Positions 7,258 through 15,953 of a stretch of DNA of 44,426 nucleotides are shown one piece after another. Every line of letters starts with the position of its first letter. Position 1 is the stretch's first letter. The position numbers and the translations under genes are program-made. The stretch is from positions 1 to 44,426 of the forward strand of contig JAERMQ010000049.1 in the NCBI GenBank assembly GCA_016844745.1. The letters are read 5' to 3'. Origin of the DNA: Ignavibacteria bacterium. GTDB lineage: Bacteria > Bacteroidota > Ignavibacteria > Kapaibacteriales > UBA2268. Below the pieces are notes generated by a model. It ran no database searches. It was not told the DNA's origin and saw only the letters and a program-made list of their open reading frames with translations.

Positions 7258-9180
7258 TTATTTCTCCTTACCGATTTTCTTTTTAATGATTGTCATAACA
7301 TCCGCTGCTGCTGCTCTTCCGCGAAGGTTCTTCATTGCATAACCCGAAATAATGTGTTCAAATTTCCCCATAATTTTGATTTCCAAATCATTAACATTCA
7401 GCAAAGCTGCATCTATAGCCGCTTCAACTTCTTCCGGTGTAGCTTTTTCAGGTAAATATTCCGGTTCGAATTTCCCCATTCTGCAAACATCCTGCATGAC
7501 GAAAAGCATAGAATCTTTAGTAATGTTTCCATTCCTATATTCGTCGAAAAGACTTTTCATAACGTCAATTGTTAGAATGGACGTATTGAGCCGGAGCCTC
7601 TTTAAGCGTTTGGGAAATTGAATAATAAAATTTGATGCCGTTATTGGATTTACCTTCCATTCATTGACAACCAACTTGAAAAGGTCTGCAAATGGTGATA
7701 TAGCAAGTGGTTTGGAAATATCATCGCTCAATTTTAGTGATTGGTACCATTTTTCGCGAAGCCAGTATTTCTCCGGAATACTTTGTTTGATTTTATTGAT
7801 ACGTTCCGGAGTTATTCTCTTGGGTGGCAAATCGGTATCGGGGTACATTCTATCCGGTCCCGGTAGTATCCGCTCGAATCCGTTCGTACCGTCGCGTAAA
7901 GCCTGTCGCGTTTCGGATGGTACTCCTAATGTTGCCTCCTTAGCACGAATAATAATTTCGTTTGCCGCCATTTCTGCATCAGCCTTATCACCCCAGACCA
8001 ATACAAGAGAGTCATCATCATGGGTGCCGACTGTTTTACGCAATTTCTGTCCTTCCGCCGAAGATAGTGTGTTCTCATAGCTGTCGGAATGAATAATATT
8101 CGGAAGCTCCGTTAGGCAAGCTATTACACGAACGCGGTCGGAAATTTCCTTTGCGAAATATGTATCGGTCTGGGTCTGCCAGGTCAGCAATCCTTTGAAG
8201 CCTCTCAGTGTAACGCATTTGACCAGTTTTCCTGATTCGATAGCTTTAAATAACGGCTGATAAACGGTTTTGCGAAGTAAAAATGTTACATCATCAACTT
8301 TCGCTTCAAATGTTTCCTGGGTAATACCACGCCTGTGAAGTTCTTCGCGAAGGCGCAGCAAGTTCCATTGCCGCATAGCTTCATTATAGGTGAGAAGTGG
8401 AATCCGATGGATTTGCGGCACGCCTTTGATTTCGATTCTTGTGCCGCCGCGAACGCTGACATTTACATCTTCGCGTCCAGCGCCAATTCCTGTGCGTACA
8501 TGACCTGTCGAGCGGGACAATCTTCGCAATAATTCGTTAACTTCGGCAACTTCCTGCGGCGTTTTCATTTCAGGTGCGGTTACAGTCTCAATAAGCGGCA
8601 TTCCAAGCCTGTCGGTCAGATAAATACGATTATGACCTGAGTCGCCTTCTTCGCGGCATGAATCTTCTTCGATTGACATCTGGATAATATTAATTACCCT
8701 GTCTTTATAAGGAATTTTACCATTTACGCAGGTTATAGCCGTTCTTTGGAAGCCCGTGGGAATACTACCGTCTAAATATTGTTTTCTTGCTATATGTATT
8801 TCATCAACTATGCTTGCATCGAGCAGCAGGGCTACTTCGAACGCAATATCCAAAGCATCTTCATTGATTAAAAAGGGTGGAGTGTCGTCCATTTCATAAG
8901 TACAAACAGTATCACGGTGAATCCGGTAAATTATATTTTTCTTAGTTTTGAATTCCATAAGGGCTGTACCGTCGTATTCGCCAAGCTCCGAAAGAGTCGG
9001 ACGCATGTGACGCAGTATTTCAGCATTATAAGAGTGTGTATATCTGCCTGCCGGACAGTGGCAAAATAATTTTTTTTTGGTTAAAAGCTGTTGATGGATT
9101 TCCAAACCGGACATAAATCCTATTTCTTCATAATCTTCCGGCGTCATTTCCCCAAAGGGTTTGAACACGAAATCGTACAT
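7258..9180 (-). CDS. gatE: Glutamyl-tRNA(Gln) amidotransferase subunit E (archaeal type)
   Basis: GatE is the GatB-related subunit that phosphorylates and amidates misacylated Glu-tRNA(Gln). The cradle domain is shown by SGLEIHQQLLTKKKLFCHCP (residues 24-43), MDDTPPFLINEDAL (about 97-110) and TGIGAGREDVNVSVRGG (about 230-246). After the cradle there is an insert (roughly 290-415) with ELPNIIHSDS and LVLVWGD, resembling the AspRS-type GAD domain that separates GatE from GatB. RMYPDTDLPP then returns to the shared fold, and the C-terminal helical/YqeY-like part ends in LRGRAAAADVM. The 640-residue length fits GatE (GatB is about 480). GAAAGGAAA precedes the ATG. No gatA, gatB or gatC is in the window. 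Confidence 0.93.
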   Translation of the reverse strand: MYDFVFKPFGEMTPEDYEEIGFMSGLEIHQQLLTKKKLFCHCPAGRYTHSYNAEILRHMRPTLSELGEYDGTALMEFKTKKNIIYRIHRDTVCTYEMDDTPPFLINEDALDIAFEVALLLDASIVDEIHIARKQYLDGSIPTGFQRTAITCVNGKIPYKDRVINIIQMSIEEDSCREEGDSGHNRIYLTDRLGMPLIETVTAPEMKTPQEVAEVNELLRRLSRSTGHVRTGIGAGREDVNVSVRGGTRIEIKGVPQIHRIPLLTYNEAMRQWNLLRLREELHRRGITQETFEAKVDDVTFLLRKTVYQPLFKAIESGKLVKCVTLRGFKGLLTWQTQTDTYFAKEISDRVRVIACLTELPNIIHSDSYENTLSSAEGQKLRKTVGTHDDDSLVLVWGDKADAEMAANEIIIRAKEATLGVPSETRQALRDGTNGFERILPGPDRMYPDTDLPPKRITPERINKIKQSIPEKYWLREKWYQSLKLSDDISKPLAISPFADLFKLVVNEWKVNPITASNFIIQFPKRLKRLRLNTSILTIDVMKSLFDEYRNGNITKDSMLFVMQDVCRMGKFEPEYLPEKATPEEVEAAIDAALLNVNDLEIKIMGKFEHIISGYAMKNLRGRAAAADVMTIIKKKIGKEK

Positions 9181-9299
9181 TTAATTTCCTTTCTTAATCA
9201 ATTATTTTCTCTGAGCGGGACTCAGAAAGAAATACAAAATTACGAAATTGATTTTTCATAATTTGGTTTTTTGTTCGGCTAAAAAAGATGTTGAGTTAA

Positions 9300-9344
9300 A
9301 ATTAAAAAAATAGATGTCCAACATCTGGGAGATGTTGGACATCT
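9300..9344 (-). terminator. Rho-independent terminator of the FtsB-like gene, with nested palindrome
   Basis: A perfect 15-bp stem, AGATGTCCAACATCT (9312-9326) against AGATGTTGGACATCT (9330-9344) with a GGG loop, lies 21 bases past the stop of the FtsB-like gene. On the minus strand it is followed by a T-rich run, as expected of an intrinsic terminator. Each arm is itself an AGATGT-3nt-ACATCT palindrome, so a cruciform-like alternative fold is possible. Confidence 0.8.
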
Positions 9345-9364
9345 TTATACGTATATATTCAGTC

Positions 9365-9691
9365 TTATTTCTTATTCCGGTAGTAGAATATTTTTTCGCC
9401 GGGTTTTTTCATACCATAGCGTTCGCGTGCGATACGTTCAATTTCAGTGGAATCCTGCTCCATAAGCTTTATTTGCCTGAGAATAGAATCCCTGATTCGC
9501 ATTTCTTTTGCCGACTCCATTTCCAAACGCTTCTTGTCCAATTCTAATTCTACACGCTTGAGCAGTCCCTGATTCGAGAATATCATTATGAGGAGAACCG
9601 ATAGGATGATACCGAGAGTGATAAATGTCTTCCTTCGGCGAACAAATATACTTTCGCTTTCATTATCTGAATTTTTAAACCAAGCCGACAA
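9365..9691 (-). CDS. FtsB/DivIC-like septum formation initiator protein
   Basis: This is a small bitopic membrane protein of 108 residues. A charged cytosolic start with RRRK is followed by one membrane segment (about residues 24-40), a coiled coil (about 45-80) and the family hallmark ERIARERYGMKKPGEKIFYY near the end. FtsB/DivIC bridges FtsL and FtsQ/DivIB in the divisome. The first codon is TTG at 9691; no in-frame ATG lies upstream of the membrane segment, and GGAG is positioned about 8 bases before the TTG, which supports this start. The gene is alone and followed by a strong terminator. Which of FtsB or DivIC it is cannot be decided here. Confidence 0.85.
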   Translation of the reverse strand: MSAWFKNSDNESESIFVRRRKTFITLGIILSVLLIMIFSNQGLLKRVELELDKKRLEMESAKEMRIRDSILRQIKLMEQDSTEIERIARERYGMKKPGEKIFYYRNKK

Positions 9692-9818
9692 GTTATAGCT
9701 CCGTTGAATTTGTCATTTATCAAAATATAAAATTAAGATTTTTTTTGGAATGATTATTATTAGTTATTTAAAAATTGAAAATTTATCATATCTTAGAATG
9801 ATTCTATAATCAATACGA

Positions 9819-10030
9819 GAAGAATGTCATTCGTAAGCGAAGTGAAGAATCTTTTTGTAAAATCTGAAATATTCTTTTTATTCTTTCTTCTCAAAACTCA
9901 AATATTAATTTTGAGAAAAATTGTATGTATGCTGTTCTCGGATGATTACAATTATTTCTTTACCTTAAAAATTCACTAATCATTTGTTTAAGAAGATTCT
10001 TCGCTTCGCTCAGAATGACATTTATTAACA
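9819..10030. repeat. Long palindromic repeat, GAATGTCATTC family (about 210 bases)
   Basis: GAGAAGAATGTCATTCGTAA begins the left arm and GAAGATTCTTCGCTTCGCTC with AGAATGACATT forms the right arm (to about 10025). Between them lie a hairpin TTCTCAAAA/TTTTGAGAA (9888-9896 and 9909-9917) and a stretch with GTTCTCGGATGATTACAAT. The core resembles the copy at 21181-21380 (GTTCTCGAATAATAATCACT), so the two form a long subfamily. It fills most of the 459-base gap 9692-10150, where I see no gene. Confidence 0.8.
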
Positions 10031-10150
10031 TTATACTAAAAAAAAATAAAAACATTTTGCAACTTTTCCGAATCTGATTTGTTTACTTAATGATGTTGAA
10101 TTAAAAAGATTTTATTAATTTTATTTCTTTAATTATAGGAGCCATCCGAA

Positions 10151-11458
10151 ATGAAAAAATACACTAATATCGGAGTCATTGCCATCCTGGCAGTTATATT
10201 GCTAATCGGCTGCTGCACACCCTACACGTATCAGGTGACGCAGAAAATTTATGTCCCTGTGTATAAAAGCACAGAAGAATTTCGCAATTCGGTCAGGCAG
10301 CAAAGCCCTCAACCATTGAAAAATCCCGGTAAAATCTATGTTTATCAAAATTATCTTCTAATCAATGAAGTAATGGAAGGAGTCCATATTATCGATAATT
10401 CCAATCCTTCTGCCCCGAATTTCGTTTCGTTTATTGCAATCCCCGGTAACGGCGATATTGCAATCAAAGATAATATACTTTATGCCGACAGCTATATCGA
10501 TTTATTGGCAATCGATATAAGCAATCCCCGTTCAATGAAGGTTGTTAAACGCCTGGATTCATTATTCCCGAATCCATTGGACCCGAATAATTATTATATG
10601 GATAGAAATAAAGGCGTGCTCGTAAAATGGATTATTAAAGATACGGTATATAATTATTCCCGCTCGGACTGCGACGGTAATACTTCTCCTGTCTCACCCG
10701 GAGGCGCTTATTATGAAGACGGTTCAACATTTCGAGGTATGGATTTGCAATCAGGTAAATCTGCAAATACAAACAGCACCGGAGGTGGTAATAGTAATAT
10801 TGGCATAGGCGGCTCGATGGCACGCATCACGATTTATGATAATTATTTATATATCGTTGACCAATCAAATTTACAGACACTTGATATTTCATCACCGTCC
10901 AATCCGCGACCGTGGAATAAAATCAATATCGGATGGAATATCGAAACCATTTTTCCTTATGGAGATAAGCTGTTTATCGGCTCTATGACAGGTATGTTCA
11001 TTTACGATAATTCCACTCCCTGGAATCCTACCCGGCTCTGCCAGTTTACACATGCCCGTTCATGTGACCCGGTAGTTGCCAATGATAAATATGCTTATGT
11101 AACTTTAAGGCAGGGTACTCGTTGCGGTGGAGGACAAAATCAATTGGATATTCTCGATATAACCAAAATTACAAATCCGGTTCTCCTGAGAAGTTATCCT
11201 ATGCAGGGTCCGCAAGGATTGGGAGTTGACGGAACGACTTTATTCATTTGCGACGGTGTTGCAGGATTAAAGGTTTTCAACGTGGAAGACCCGAAAAATA
11301 TTCAATTATTAGACTGGGAGAGTGATTTTAAACCTTATGATGTTATTCCTTTAGGCAGGGTTGCGATATTATCTACTTCCGATGGTATTTATCAGTATGA
11401 TTATATTAATCCAAAGGATTTGAAGCTGTTGAGCAAAATATCAATTAGTAAAGAATGA
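10151..11458 (+). CDS. LVIVD-repeat lipoprotein
   Basis: The start MKKYTNIGVIAILAVILLIG followed by Cys at residue 21 is a lipoprotein signal, with a second Cys at 22. The rest is built of LVIVD-type propeller blades: YLLINEVMEGVHIIDNSNPS (about residues 72-91), ILYADSYIDLLAIDISNPR, YLYIVDQSNLQTLDISSPSN, KLFIGSMTGMFIYDNSTPWN and TLFICDGVAGLKVFNVEDP. These beta-propeller repeats are common in surface or periplasmic proteins of Bacteroidetes-type bacteria, and their ligand is unknown. A Gly/Ser/Asn-rich linker lies at about residues 180-220. TAGGAG precedes the ATG by 11 bases. It faces the asparagine-synthetase-like gene, with a palindromic repeat between the two ends. Confidence 0.85.
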   Translation: MKKYTNIGVIAILAVILLIGCCTPYTYQVTQKIYVPVYKSTEEFRNSVRQQSPQPLKNPGKIYVYQNYLLINEVMEGVHIIDNSNPSAPNFVSFIAIPGNGDIAIKDNILYADSYIDLLAIDISNPRSMKVVKRLDSLFPNPLDPNNYYMDRNKGVLVKWIIKDTVYNYSRSDCDGNTSPVSPGGAYYEDGSTFRGMDLQSGKSANTNSTGGGNSNIGIGGSMARITIYDNYLYIVDQSNLQTLDISSPSNPRPWNKINIGWNIETIFPYGDKLFIGSMTGMFIYDNSTPWNPTRLCQFTHARSCDPVVANDKYAYVTLRQGTRCGGGQNQLDILDITKITNPVLLRSYPMQGPQGLGVDGTTLFICDGVAGLKVFNVEDPKNIQLLDWESDFKPYDVIPLGRVAILSTSDGIYQYDYINPKDLKLLSKISISKE

Positions 11459-11469
11459 AAAATTCAAGA

Positions 11470-11579
11470 AAAACCCCCTAACCCCGGTTATAGAAGTAGA
11501 ACATAGAAGTAGAACATAGAAGTAGAAGTAGATGTAGAAGTAATTCCCCCTTTTTCAAAGGGGGTTAGGGGGTTTTTCT
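11470..11579. repeat. CCCCCTAACCCC-type palindrome with an internal short tandem repeat
   Basis: The arms AAAACCCCCTAACCCC (11470 onward) and GGGGTTAGGGGGTTTTT (11561-11577) match the palindromes at 5781 and 29692. Here the left arm is interrupted and the centre (11490-11541) is filled by tandem TAGAAGTAGAACA-like units. The element lies between the converging ends of the LVIVD lipoprotein and the asparagine-synthetase-like gene, where it may act as a two-way terminator. Confidence 0.8.
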
Positions 11580-11613
11580 TTTGGATATTAGGAAATTTTG
11601 TGTTCAACAAATC

Positions 11614-13338
11614 TTATTCTATCTCTTGCCTGAAAAGTTCAAACGCTAACCAATGATTCAAAAACTTACCGTACTTTTTATTGCCGGAGTAGTATGATTC
11701 AGCGGCATGTTTAATCCTGACAGTATCATACAAATCAAAATTTTGTACTGAAATCGAACTGACCGTATCCATTACAAATTCACGTGTTCCATTTAGTAAT
11801 TCATTCAAATTATTGTCTACAATAGGAGTTTTTAATTTTGATTTAAACTTGAGATATGCTTTTGAAAGTTTTGTAGGTAGAATATATGGGTAAAAAATAT
11901 TATCTTTGACAAGCGGAAATGTTCCTAATTTAGGAGTGAACTTCCTTATTGACTCACGCATCATCTTCGAGTTTATCTTTAAGTCTAAAGGTAAAGAAAA
12001 AGCGAGATTTATAATCTCTGGCTGCATAAAGGGTGTCAAACTTATCGCCGTTGAATCCAGGCGGGACTGCTCAAGCGCCAAGGCGCCGGCAATTTTCACT
12101 CTTACCGAAAATAAATCCAGCCAGTTTTCAATCCCAAATGAAACTGCCGGCGGCATAGTATCGAGCATCTTACTGACAATCATTATTAAGGACTTCTTCA
12201 TGCTTCTGAGAACTTCATCTTTAATAAAAGTATTTCCCGTATTTCTAATTAATGAATTAAGCAATGATTTGGGTTCTTTTTTTAAAATTGATTTCTTACC
12301 TTTTATTAATAGCCTGTTATATAAACCACGTCTTAGAATTTCTCCGAATCCGCCATCCATAACAATCACATTATTATTAGAAAAGGATATATAATTCCGT
12401 ATGTCAATATCCAAAAAAGCGGAAATTGGCTTTGAAAATTGCATGCTTCCTGCAAATTCCCTCATAGCCGCCATGAATTCATCAGGTTGCATTTTTGGTT
12501 GTTCAGGGATAAAATGTGGGATATTATATAATTTGCAAATTTCTGATGCAATTCGGCTATCGGGATAATAAATACTACCAAAAGTGAATGCAGTCCAATC
12601 TTTTATACAGGATGAATTTATTATTGAAAATAAATATCTCGAATCCATGCCTCCTGATAATCCAAAAGATAGTTTGCTATCAATATTCCGGGGTAATGAT
12701 ACAAATTTTTGCAGCAGCGTATCACAATCGTTTATCCCGATATTTGGTACCGATTCAGGTAGCCATTTGTTGTGAAGGATTGATATATTATTTTTTTTTA
12801 TATATACCGAACCGCCGGCAGTCAATCTTTCAATACCTTTGATAATACAACCCTCAGTGGGCATATCCCCGAGGAATAGCCTGTTGGCTGTTTCTGCTAA
12901 GTTGAAACTGCAGTTACCACGAAATTTAGCCAACCAGTCTAAACGAGTTGAAAAAACAATATTTTTTCCTGTTTTGGAAATGTAGATATTCCTTAAACCT
13001 AATTTATCCGTAAAGCAATAGATATGTTGTTTGGAATAAATAACGGCAACATAATGCCCATTTATAGGTAATGTGTTCAATTGGGGTTTACTGAGAATTT
13101 CATCCCAACTTCGAGAATCATATAAGGAAAAGTTTTTGTCGGAGTGGGAAATACCTACTCCGCAAACAACCCAGCTTGTATCTATGTTTTGGCTGTGGTA
13201 AAGTGTTTTGCCAAATCCACCTGCTAATATTTTATAGTTTTCTTTTTCAAAATTATATAAAGGTTGTGGACAAATTCTACTGATTTTTTCGATTTCATCA
13301 GTTTGGAATTCACCAAAAATGCCAAAAAACCAACTCAT
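11614..13338 (-). CDS. Asparagine synthetase-like protein without the glutaminase cysteine
   Basis: The N-terminal half has the shape of a class II glutamine amidotransferase: it starts MSWFFGIFG and keeps NGHYVAVIY (residues 93-101) and DKLGLRNIYIS (111-121). The Cys that must follow the initiator Met is replaced by Ser-Trp, so glutamine hydrolysis is unlikely. The C-terminal synthetase domain keeps the PP-loop SGGMDS (228-233), so ATP-dependent adenylation of a carboxylate remains possible. At 574 residues it is near asparagine synthetase size. It starts 3 bases after the DUF1573 gene, with no clear ribosome site of its own, so it is probably translationally coupled. Candidate roles are an ammonia-dependent ligase or an amide/peptide-modifying enzyme; the substrate is unknown. 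Confidence 0.8.
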   Translation of the reverse strand: MSWFFGIFGEFQTDEIEKISRICPQPLYNFEKENYKILAGGFGKTLYHSQNIDTSWVVCGVGISHSDKNFSLYDSRSWDEILSKPQLNTLPINGHYVAVIYSKQHIYCFTDKLGLRNIYISKTGKNIVFSTRLDWLAKFRGNCSFNLAETANRLFLGDMPTEGCIIKGIERLTAGGSVYIKKNNISILHNKWLPESVPNIGINDCDTLLQKFVSLPRNIDSKLSFGLSGGMDSRYLFSIINSSCIKDWTAFTFGSIYYPDSRIASEICKLYNIPHFIPEQPKMQPDEFMAAMREFAGSMQFSKPISAFLDIDIRNYISFSNNNVIVMDGGFGEILRRGLYNRLLIKGKKSILKKEPKSLLNSLIRNTGNTFIKDEVLRSMKKSLIMIVSKMLDTMPPAVSFGIENWLDLFSVRVKIAGALALEQSRLDSTAISLTPFMQPEIINLAFSLPLDLKINSKMMRESIRKFTPKLGTFPLVKDNIFYPYILPTKLSKAYLKFKSKLKTPIVDNNLNELLNGTREFVMDTVSSISVQNFDLYDTVRIKHAAESYYSGNKKYGKFLNHWLAFELFRQEIE

Positions 13339-13341
13339 AAT

Positions 13342-14379
13342 TTATTTCTTTGGTTTTTCTTTATTTTCTTCAACGGGCGGAACGACCTCTGGTTCCGGTT
13401 GAACTGCTTGAGGTGCAACCATTTCAGGAGCAGGAGGGATAGGTAAAGGTTCAACCTTCTGATTAGCCGGATTATTCAATGCAGGGTCGATTTTAATTGC
13501 ATTATTATCCAATTGGACAGGAACAGGTGAAACCTGGGGATTACCCGGGTTCACGATATCTGTGCCGGGTTTTCCCCCTCTTGGATTTGAGCGGGGAGAA
13601 CCGGGTTGTTTCCCTCCATCGCCTGTAGCTTTTGCTTTTGCAATTGAATCGGTCTGAACCTGTGATTGAGTACCTGATGATTTGGGAGCGGCATCGGATT
13701 GAACGTTGCCCCATGCTGAAATATCGATAACGGGAGCATCGGGATTATTTGTTTTGAAGGTGATTTTCCCTGCAAATCTATCGTGATTATCAGGTAAATA
13801 TGCACCATAGAGAAGGAATTTCCCTTTTGCAGGAATAACCGAGCCTTGCTCCAGATTTATCTTGAGTTTCGATGGTTCTACTGTTACGCTTGTTACTTTA
13901 ATATCTTTATCGGTGCTATTTTCTATATAAACCTTTGTAGTATCCGTTCTGCCTACTTTCATATTAGAGAAGCTAAGGAATCTGGGGAAAACCGATAAAG
14001 GTCTGGATACTTCGGCTTTCAGTTCGAAATTTATCGTTTCGTTTTCCGGGTCATTGCATTTTATAGTAATATTTTTTGAAATTTGCCCTTGTGAAGCGCC
14101 TATATTTAAAGATACGTCAAGAGTAGCAAATCCTCCTGCTTCGATTTTATCTTTATCCAACGGTGCTGTGGTACAACCGCAGCCGGGTTTTACGCTTGTA
14201 ATATGAAGAGTATCTGTTCCGACATTATATATTTTGATTTTCACTTTCAATTGAGGATTATCGGGTTTAACTTTTCCCCAGTTATATGAATTGCCGCCAT
14301 CTATTTTGATTTTCGGACCAGCGCTTAATATCGCAAAAGATGCAAAGAAAATGAGTATAATTGCCCTTCTGAATTTCAT
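13342..14379 (-). CDS. DUF1573 exported protein with Pro-rich tail
   Basis: A signal peptide (residues 1-20, ending LSAG) precedes an Ig/ASPM-like DUF1573 domain with the characteristic VKPGCGCTTAPLDKDKIEAG (about 64-83) and FDV-type strands. A second Ig-like domain follows (about 125-225, with FLSFSNMKVGRTDTTKVYI). The last 120 residues are low complexity, rich in Pro, Gly, Asn, Val and Gln, and end EENKEKPKK. DUF1573 proteins are widespread in Bacteroidetes and presumed envelope or periplasmic; the function is unknown. GAGG precedes the ATG. The asparagine-synthetase-like gene follows after 3 bases, so the two are probably one operon. Confidence 0.85.
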   Translation of the reverse strand: MKFRRAIILIFFASFAILSAGPKIKIDGGNSYNWGKVKPDNPQLKVKIKIYNVGTDTLHITSVKPGCGCTTAPLDKDKIEAGGFATLDVSLNIGASQGQISKNITIKCNDPENETINFELKAEVSRPLSVFPRFLSFSNMKVGRTDTTKVYIENSTDKDIKVTSVTVEPSKLKINLEQGSVIPAKGKFLLYGAYLPDNHDRFAGKITFKTNNPDAPVIDISAWGNVQSDAAPKSSGTQSQVQTDSIAKAKATGDGGKQPGSPRSNPRGGKPGTDIVNPGNPQVSPVPVQLDNNAIKIDPALNNPANQKVEPLPIPPAPEMVAPQAVQPEPEVVPPVEENKEKPKK

Positions 14380-14512
14380 TTGAACCTCGAATTTATTTAC
14401 TTATAATATAATTTATTTGCCAAATAATTTGAATTATCAACAAAAACCTTTATTATTGTTATCAATAATTGACACGGTTTCTAAAAAAATATTGTAATAC
14501 AGGAGAAAAAAA

Positions 14513-15661
14513 ATGTTCAGTTTTGAATACGACGAAATCCACGAGCAAATAAGAAGCACTGCACAGAAATTCGCGCATGAAGAAATTGCGCCAAGCGCTG
14601 AAATTCGCGATATAAATGCCGAATATCCAAAAGAGATAATCAGTAAACTCGGCGAACTTGGATTTCTTGGAATAATGGTTTCGCCTGATTGGGGCGGCTC
14701 CGGTTTGGATGTTATGAGCTGCTCAATCGTTATCGAAGAAATCGCAAAAGTTGACGCAAGCGTTGCAATCGTTGTTTCAGTGCATAATTCATTGGTAAAC
14801 TGGATAGTCGAAAAATTCGGTACTCAAGAACAAAAAGAAAAGTATTTGCAAAGGCTTGCCACCGGAGAGTTAGTCGGCGCTTATTGTTTAAGTGAGCCTG
14901 AAGCCGGTTCGGATGCTTCCCAGCAGCATACGATTGCAGAAAGAATCGGTGATAAGTGGGTACTGAACGGCACTAAAAATTGGATTTCGACCGGTCAGAA
15001 TGCCGATTTATATGTCGTTTTTGCCCAGACTAATCCCGAATTGAAGCATAGGGGTATTACCGCTTTTTTAATTGAGAAAGGAACCGTGGGCTTTGTTCCC
15101 GGAAAGAAGGAAGATAAAATGGGGGTTCGTTCGAGCGATACCTGTTCAATTGGACTTACAAATGTTACACTAAGCGATGATAATGTGATTGGCAGCGTTG
15201 GGAAGGGATTCAATATTGCTATGCAAGGATTAACCGGAGGACGCATTGGAATAGCATCGCAATCCCTGGGTATTGCTATTGGAGCATTTGAAATAGCTCT
15301 TCAATACTCGCGAGAACGTAAAACTTTCGGCAAACCTTTATGCGAGCATCAGGTGATTCAATTCAAATTAGCACAAATGAAGCTTAAGATAGATGCAGCA
15401 CGTCTTCTTATCCAGAAAGTTGCTTATTTGCGGGATTCGGGACAAGACCATATACTGGCTTCATCGGAGGCAAAACTTTATGCTTCGACTATTGCAAATG
15501 AAGTAACCCGAGAGGCAGTGCAGATACTCGGCGGTTACGGATATGTGCGTGAATACAAGGTTGAAAGAATGTACAGGGATGCGAAAGTAACAGAAATTTA
15601 CGAGGGCACATCCGAAATTCAGCATATAGTTATTGCAAGGGAGATATTGAAAAAGATGTAA
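14513..15661 (+). CDS. Acyl-CoA dehydrogenase, short-chain (butyryl-CoA) type
   Basis: This FAD enzyme introduces the 2,3-double bond into acyl-CoA and passes electrons to ETF. The 382-residue length is standard. Motifs are AYCLSEPEAGSDAS (about residues 123-136), WVLNGTKNWISTGQNAD for the FAD/substrate site, RKTFGKPLCEHQ, and ILGGYGYVREYKVERMYRDA. The catalytic base is E364 in IYEGTSEIQ, the position used by short- and medium-chain enzymes. AGGAG lies 8 bases before the ATG. No ETF, thiolase or enoyl-CoA hydratase gene is nearby. The chain-length preference is an inference from family likeness. Confidence 0.93.
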   Translation: MFSFEYDEIHEQIRSTAQKFAHEEIAPSAEIRDINAEYPKEIISKLGELGFLGIMVSPDWGGSGLDVMSCSIVIEEIAKVDASVAIVVSVHNSLVNWIVEKFGTQEQKEKYLQRLATGELVGAYCLSEPEAGSDASQQHTIAERIGDKWVLNGTKNWISTGQNADLYVVFAQTNPELKHRGITAFLIEKGTVGFVPGKKEDKMGVRSSDTCSIGLTNVTLSDDNVIGSVGKGFNIAMQGLTGGRIGIASQSLGIAIGAFEIALQYSRERKTFGKPLCEHQVIQFKLAQMKLKIDAARLLIQKVAYLRDSGQDHILASSEAKLYASTIANEVTREAVQILGGYGYVREYKVERMYRDAKVTEIYEGTSEIQHIVIAREILKKM

Positions 15662-15669
15662 AAAAAAAG

Positions 15670-15891
15670 GTAACTACTCAGCAGGAAGGAATAACGAACA
15701 AGGATAAACGATTTAAGATTTTAGAAGAAAGCTAACAGGAATAAAAAGTAATGAATTGATAGCTGTTTTCGTTAAAAGTGTTGAAACTGCACAGAAGAAT
15801 AGTCAAAAGCAATAGGTGCGAAAATCATAAATCAAAAATCGTTAATCCTTGTTCTTAAATCATTTTTACAATAAATACGCTGAGTAGTTAC
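15670..15891. repeat. 222-base inverted-repeat element with perfect 13-bp ends
   Basis: GTAACTACTCAGC (15670-15682) and GCTGAGTAGTTAC (15879-15891) are exact complements. Inside, AACAAGGATAAACGATT and AATCGTTAATCCTTGTT form a second pair of arms. The element fills the 292-base gap between the acyl-CoA dehydrogenase and the HEPN-like gene and has no coding potential. It looks like a MITE-type non-autonomous element. No other copy was seen in the window. Confidence 0.75.
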
Positions 15892-15953
15892 GAAAAAAGT
15901 AATAATTGTAAGCAATTTTATGATTGTGCAAAGATTTTATAAATTGTTTTCTA

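Noticed and set aside
11614..13338. Lasso-peptide cyclase, because the asparagine-synthetase-like protein lacks Cys2
   Set aside because: No RRE protein, transglutaminase-like B2 protease, transporter or small precursor gene lies nearby; the neighbour is a DUF1573 protein.
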